Shown: piece by piece, positions 6,741 through 8,956 of the stretch | Layout: every line of letters starts with the position of its first letter | Numbering within the stretch: the stretch's first letter is position 1 | NCBI GenBank assembly: GCA_947244675.1 | Contig: CAMXLV010000071.1 | Location: forward strand, 1-8,956 | Length of the DNA: 8,956 bases | Direction: 5' to 3' | Origin: an uncultured Clostridium sp. | GTDB taxonomy: Bacteria > Bacillota_A > Clostridia > TANB77 > CAG-508 | Program-made: the position numbers and the translations under genes | The notes under the pieces: generated by a model | The model's database searches: none | What the model was told of the DNA's origin: nothing | The model's input: the letters and a program-made list of their open reading frames with translations, nothing else

Positions 6741-6753
6741 TAGGAGGAATAAA

Positions 6754-7422
6754 ATGATAGAATCAAAAGGTTGGAATTGGGAAATTGTTAAAGATGATAA
6801 AGCAGAAATTTGGAAAAATCCAAGCATAGAATCTTATTATTTATTGAATAGATGGAAATCACAACAAAAGAAAGACTTTCTTGATTTAGGCTGTGGTTTA
6901 GGTAGACATTCGATTTTATTTGGAAAAAATGACTTTAAAGTTAATTGTTTTGACATAAGTGAAGAAGCAATTAATAGAACTAGAGAATGGGCTAAAAAGG
7001 AAAAATTAGATTTTGAATATAATGTTGGGGATATGCTTAAATTACCTTATGAGAATAAACAATTTGACTGTATTTATTGTAGAAATGTAATTTCTCATAC
7101 AGATACAGAAGGAATGAAACAAGTCATTAAAGAACTTTATAGAGTAATGAAAAATAATGGAGAATGTTATTTAACATTAGGATCAAAAGATACATGGGGA
7201 TTTAAACAAGAAGATTGGCCCTTAATTGACGAAAATACAAGATTGAAAATGGAAGAAGGACCAGAATATAAAATACCACATTTTTATGTAAATTATAATT
7301 TAGTGCAAGAGTTATTTAAAGATTTTGAAATTATTAATATATATCAAGTGGTAGATTACTATAATGATAATAAAGGTTTGTTTGATTCATATCATTATCA
7401 TGTTTTAATACGTAAAAATTGA
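6754..7422 (+). CDS. Class I SAM-dependent methyltransferase
   Basis: A 222-residue Rossmann-fold methyltransferase. Motif I FLDLGCGLGRHS (42-53) binds S-adenosylmethionine; D67 in NCFDIS (64-69) should hold the ribose; GDMLKLPY (92-99) and FDCIYCRNVISH (104-115) are motifs II and III; LYRVMKNNGECYLTLGS (128-144) is the usual following helix and strand. It looks like the Methyltransf_11/25 group, whose members methylate small molecules, so the substrate is open. The in-frame TTG at 6733 overlaps the previous gene; ATG at 6754 is preferred because AGGAGG (6742-6747) lies 6 bp before it. It is the second gene of the operon with the histidine phosphatase, and a strong hairpin follows 33 bp after its stop. 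Co-transcription suggests a shared pathway, not proven. Confidence 0.88.
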   Translation: MIESKGWNWEIVKDDKAEIWKNPSIESYYLLNRWKSQQKKDFLDLGCGLGRHSILFGKNDFKVNCFDISEEAINRTREWAKKEKLDFEYNVGDMLKLPYENKQFDCIYCRNVISHTDTEGMKQVIKELYRVMKNNGECYLTLGSKDTWGFKQEDWPLIDENTRLKMEEGPEYKIPHFYVNYNLVQELFKDFEIINIYQVVDYYNDNKGLFDSYHYHVLIRKN

Positions 7423-7455
7423 TTAAATGAACCTTCTTAAATTGCTCCAAATTAT

Positions 7456-7495
7456 AACAACTTACGAACTTATATAAAGAGTTTCGTAAGTTGTT
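7456..7495. terminator. Bidirectional terminator between convergent genes
   Basis: Perfect 13-bp arms 7456-7468 and 7483-7495 enclose a 14-nt loop. The gene on the left reads right and the gene on the right reads left, so one hairpin can serve both. T-richness is modest on each side (TTTCATTTCT on the + side). Confidence 0.75.
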
Positions 7496-7527
7496 TCATT
7501 TCTAACTAGAAAGTTATTATCATATTT

Positions 7528-8139
7528 CTAGTTATCTACTTTTATTATATCAGTAAGATATAATTCTATTGGCATTGACCAAAAATCAGTAGGAAGAGTG
7601 CCGATTAAACTAATCTTTTCACCTGTTTGTAAAGAATGAATCTTTTGAATCACATTTGAATCATAAGTTACACCAGAAGCATATACCTGTGTTTGATAAG
7701 TTTGTTCATTTCCAATATTAACACCAGTTGCTAAAGGAATACCAATAGAAGAATTATATTCATCTCCAAAGCCAGATACATATCCAGTTACTTTTAGTAT
7801 TTTGTTAGAATATTTTTCATAAAAAGCTTCTATTTCTGCATTATCAATAACATTAATATTTTCCAACTGAGATAGTGAAATTTCTACATCATAAGGTATA
7901 TTGGGTGTATTAGAGTTATTAGTAGTTATATTTTGAGAAGAGACGTTTGCTGATTCATTTGTTAGTCCATTTATGGTAGAAGTTTCATTCAAAACATTAG
8001 AAGTAAATTCATTGGATAAACCATCAGATCGTATTTGATAAAGTTTATACATAAAAAATCCCATTACTAAAATAATTAATATAACTAAAACTAAAAAAAA
8101 CGTAGAAAAATTGATATTGATGGATTTCTTTTCTTTCAT
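7528..8139 (-). CDS. Membrane-anchored OB-fold-like protein (tRNA_anti-like)
   Basis: On the minus strand, 203 residues from ATG at 8139, preceded by an AGAAGGAA-type ribosome site. Lys-rich residues 1-5 and a hydrophobic stretch at 11-31 make one N-terminal membrane anchor, with the rest expected outside. A Ser/Asn/Thr-rich linker (about 40-80) follows, typical of wall-side spacers. Residues about 90-203 (FYEKYSNKILKVTGYVSGF..., a middle segment with VYASGVTYDSNVI, then GEKISLIGTL) resemble the tRNA_anti-like OB-fold domain found in secreted or membrane proteins of Firmicutes; there the name refers to fold and not to tRNA binding. Partner and role are unknown. It is divergent from the FemA/FemB-type gene, which acts on the wall, so a role at the cell envelope is plausible. 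Confidence 0.65.
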   Translation of the reverse strand: MKEKKSININFSTFFLVLVILIILVMGFFMYKLYQIRSDGLSNEFTSNVLNETSTINGLTNESANVSSQNITTNNSNTPNIPYDVEISLSQLENINVIDNAEIEAFYEKYSNKILKVTGYVSGFGDEYNSSIGIPLATGVNIGNEQTYQTQVYASGVTYDSNVIQKIHSLQTGEKISLIGTLPTDFWSMPIELYLTDIIKVDN

Positions 8140-8172
8140 TTTTTTTCCTTCTTTCTTAAATAATATAGGAAA

Positions 8173-8201
8173 ATAATATCATTAAAAATTTGTTTTTTCA
8201 A
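8173..8201 (-). promoter_or_regulatory. Promoter of the OB-fold-like protein gene (minus strand)
   Basis: Read on the minus strand: TTGAAA (8201-8196), 17-bp spacer, TATTAT (8178-8173). Transcription would start near 8166, about 27 bp before the ATG. Confidence 0.6.
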
Positions 8202-8229
8202 TAAGTATTTAAACTTTCTTCTATAAAAC

Positions 8230-8258
8230 TTGTAAATTTTAAAAAATTAGTGTAAAAT
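8230..8258 (+). promoter_or_regulatory. Promoter of the FemA/FemB-family gene
   Basis: TTGTAA (8230-8235), 17 bp, TAAAAT (8253-8258). The start near 8265 gives a leader of about 98 nt. The two divergent -35 boxes are only 28 bp apart, so one regulator could affect both genes. Confidence 0.6.
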
Positions 8259-8294
8259 ACCAATATATTGTAAATAATGAAAAAAGAGATAAAA

Positions 8295-8351
8295 AATTGG
8301 AGACAAAAACCAAGAAAAAAAGTCCCACTTAGAAACTGTTTCCAATTGGAC
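8295..8351 (+). promoter_or_regulatory. Possible folded leader before the FemA/FemB-family gene
   Basis: AATTGGAG (8295-8302) can pair with TTCCAATT (8340-8347). The 3' arm is also half of the self-palindrome TCCAATTGGA (8341-8350), and GTCC (8322-8325) can pair with GGAC (8348-8351), next to AAGGAGA at 8352-8358. These choices are mutually exclusive and end at the ribosome site. No T-box or known riboswitch motif is seen. Chance pairing in AT-rich DNA is possible. Confidence 0.25.
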
Positions 8352-8362
8352 AAGGAGAAAAA

Positions 8363-8956
8363 ATGAGATTTGTAAACAGTAAAGAAGATGAAAAAGCATA
8401 TAAAGAATTTTTAGAAAGACATGAGAGAGGAAATTTTCAACAATCATTAGAGTGGGCAGAAGTAAAAAAGCCAAATTGGAAGCCAGAAGTTATTTTAGCA
8501 GAAGGAAATAAAGGAGAAATTATTGGATCACTTTGTGTGTGGATTCGCCAAATGCCAATCTTTGGAAACATCATGTACTCATCAAGAGGACCTGTTTGTG
8601 ATATTCATAATATGGAAATAATGAAACAATTAACAGATGGTGCAAAAGAATTAGCTAAGAAATATAAAGCCATTGTTCTTAGAATGGAACCAGATATTAT
8701 AAGTGATGATCAAGATTTTAGAAACATAGTAACTAATTTAGGATATCGTATAAAAGATGATGCCAAAGATTTTAAAGATGAAATTCAACCAAGATATGTA
8801 TTTCGATTAGATATAAAAGGAAAAACAGAAGATGAAATTATGGCAGGATTTAAGCAAAAATGGAGATACAATATTCGTTTAGCAACTAAAAAAGGTGTTA
8901 CAATAAAAGAAGGAACAAAAGAAGATCTAAAAGACTTTCATAAAATTATGATAGAA
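8363..8956 (+). CDS. FemA/FemB-family peptidoglycan bridge aminoacyltransferase, 3' partial
   Basis: The first 198 residues run off the window with no stop. FemABX enzymes use aminoacyl-tRNA to add amino acids to the lipid II peptide that forms the interpeptide bridge; they act in the cytoplasm at the membrane. Seen here: GNFQQSLEWAEVKK (23-36), PEVILAE (41-47), MYSSRGPVCD (71-80, the family's substrate-pocket strand), ALVLR-like AIVLRMEPD (103-111), PRYVFRLDIKG (143-153) and the K-x-R-x-N-IRLATKKGV helix region (166-179), which is conserved in the family. AAGGAGA (8352-8358) sets the ATG. A full member is about 330-420 residues, so roughly half is missing to the right. The C-terminal half and any inserted coiled coil (used to bind tRNA) cannot be judged. 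Confidence 0.88.
   Translation, partial: MRFVNSKEDEKAYKEFLERHERGNFQQSLEWAEVKKPNWKPEVILAEGNKGEIIGSLCVWIRQMPIFGNIMYSSRGPVCDIHNMEIMKQLTDGAKELAKKYKAIVLRMEPDIISDDQDFRNIVTNLGYRIKDDAKDFKDEIQPRYVFRLDIKGKTEDEIMAGFKQKWRYNIRLATKKGVTIKEGTKEDLKDFHKIMIE

Noticed and set aside
6733..6753. TTG at 6733 as start of the methyltransferase
   Set aside because: It lies within the previous gene and has no ribosome site; AGGAGG precedes ATG 6754.
8247..8474. Minus-strand frame opposite the FemA/FemB-type gene start
   Set aside because: It has no ribosome site, is Leu/Phe-rich mirror sequence, and overlaps a well-supported + strand gene and promoter.

Overview
The window is strongly AT-rich, with A/T-ending codons, A-rich Shine-Dalgarno sites (AAGGAG, GGAAGG, AGGAGG), promoters that mostly have an extended -10 (TGnTATAAT-type), and TGA/TAA/TAG all used as stops. 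Together with a FemA/FemB-type cell-wall gene, a Cof-type HAD phosphatase and a large serine recombinase, this points to a low-GC Gram-positive (Firmicutes, most likely Clostridia-like). The species cannot be read from the sequence.

Left part (1-1980): the distal end of a mobile element or its scar. A large serine recombinase runs in from outside the window. Its last ~125 codons are readable but out of frame after an A6 run near 1380, so it is a frameshifted gene, a slippage product or a sequencing error. Downstream lie inverted repeats (1844-1906) of the kind found near element ends. Next comes a promoter whose start point is covered by a near-perfect 33-nt palindrome, a textbook repressor operator. 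It drives a radical SAM gene (2085-3140) of the C-x7-C-x2-C type.

Middle part (3141-4640): a MazF/PemK-like toxin gene (3545-4276) with a long N-terminal extension and no recognisable antitoxin partner. Its promoter, ribosome binding site and first ~17 codons are duplicated about 245 bp upstream as a dead-end mini-copy. A related terminator-type repeat lies on each side of the toxin locus (3151-3203 and 4362-4416). Right after the toxin is a short transcription unit (promoter 4281-4309, terminator 4378-4416) with two repeated modules, which looks like a small RNA. Another G-rich stretch with a short ORF behind a strong ribosome binding site follows. This is the most unusual part of the window.

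Right part (4640-8956): an HAD phosphatase with its own promoter, lying between two exact 23-bp direct repeats; a 640-bp stretch with only a short minus-strand ORF, a hairpin and no solid gene; a two-gene operon of a histidine phosphatase and a SAM-dependent methyltransferase, closed by a strong hairpin; and a divergent pair made of a membrane-anchored OB-fold-like protein (minus strand) and a FemA/FemB-family peptidoglycan bridge enzyme that runs off the right end. The right end looks like ordinary chromosome; the left and middle look like accessory DNA with single-gene cargo, each gene with its own promoter and terminator.
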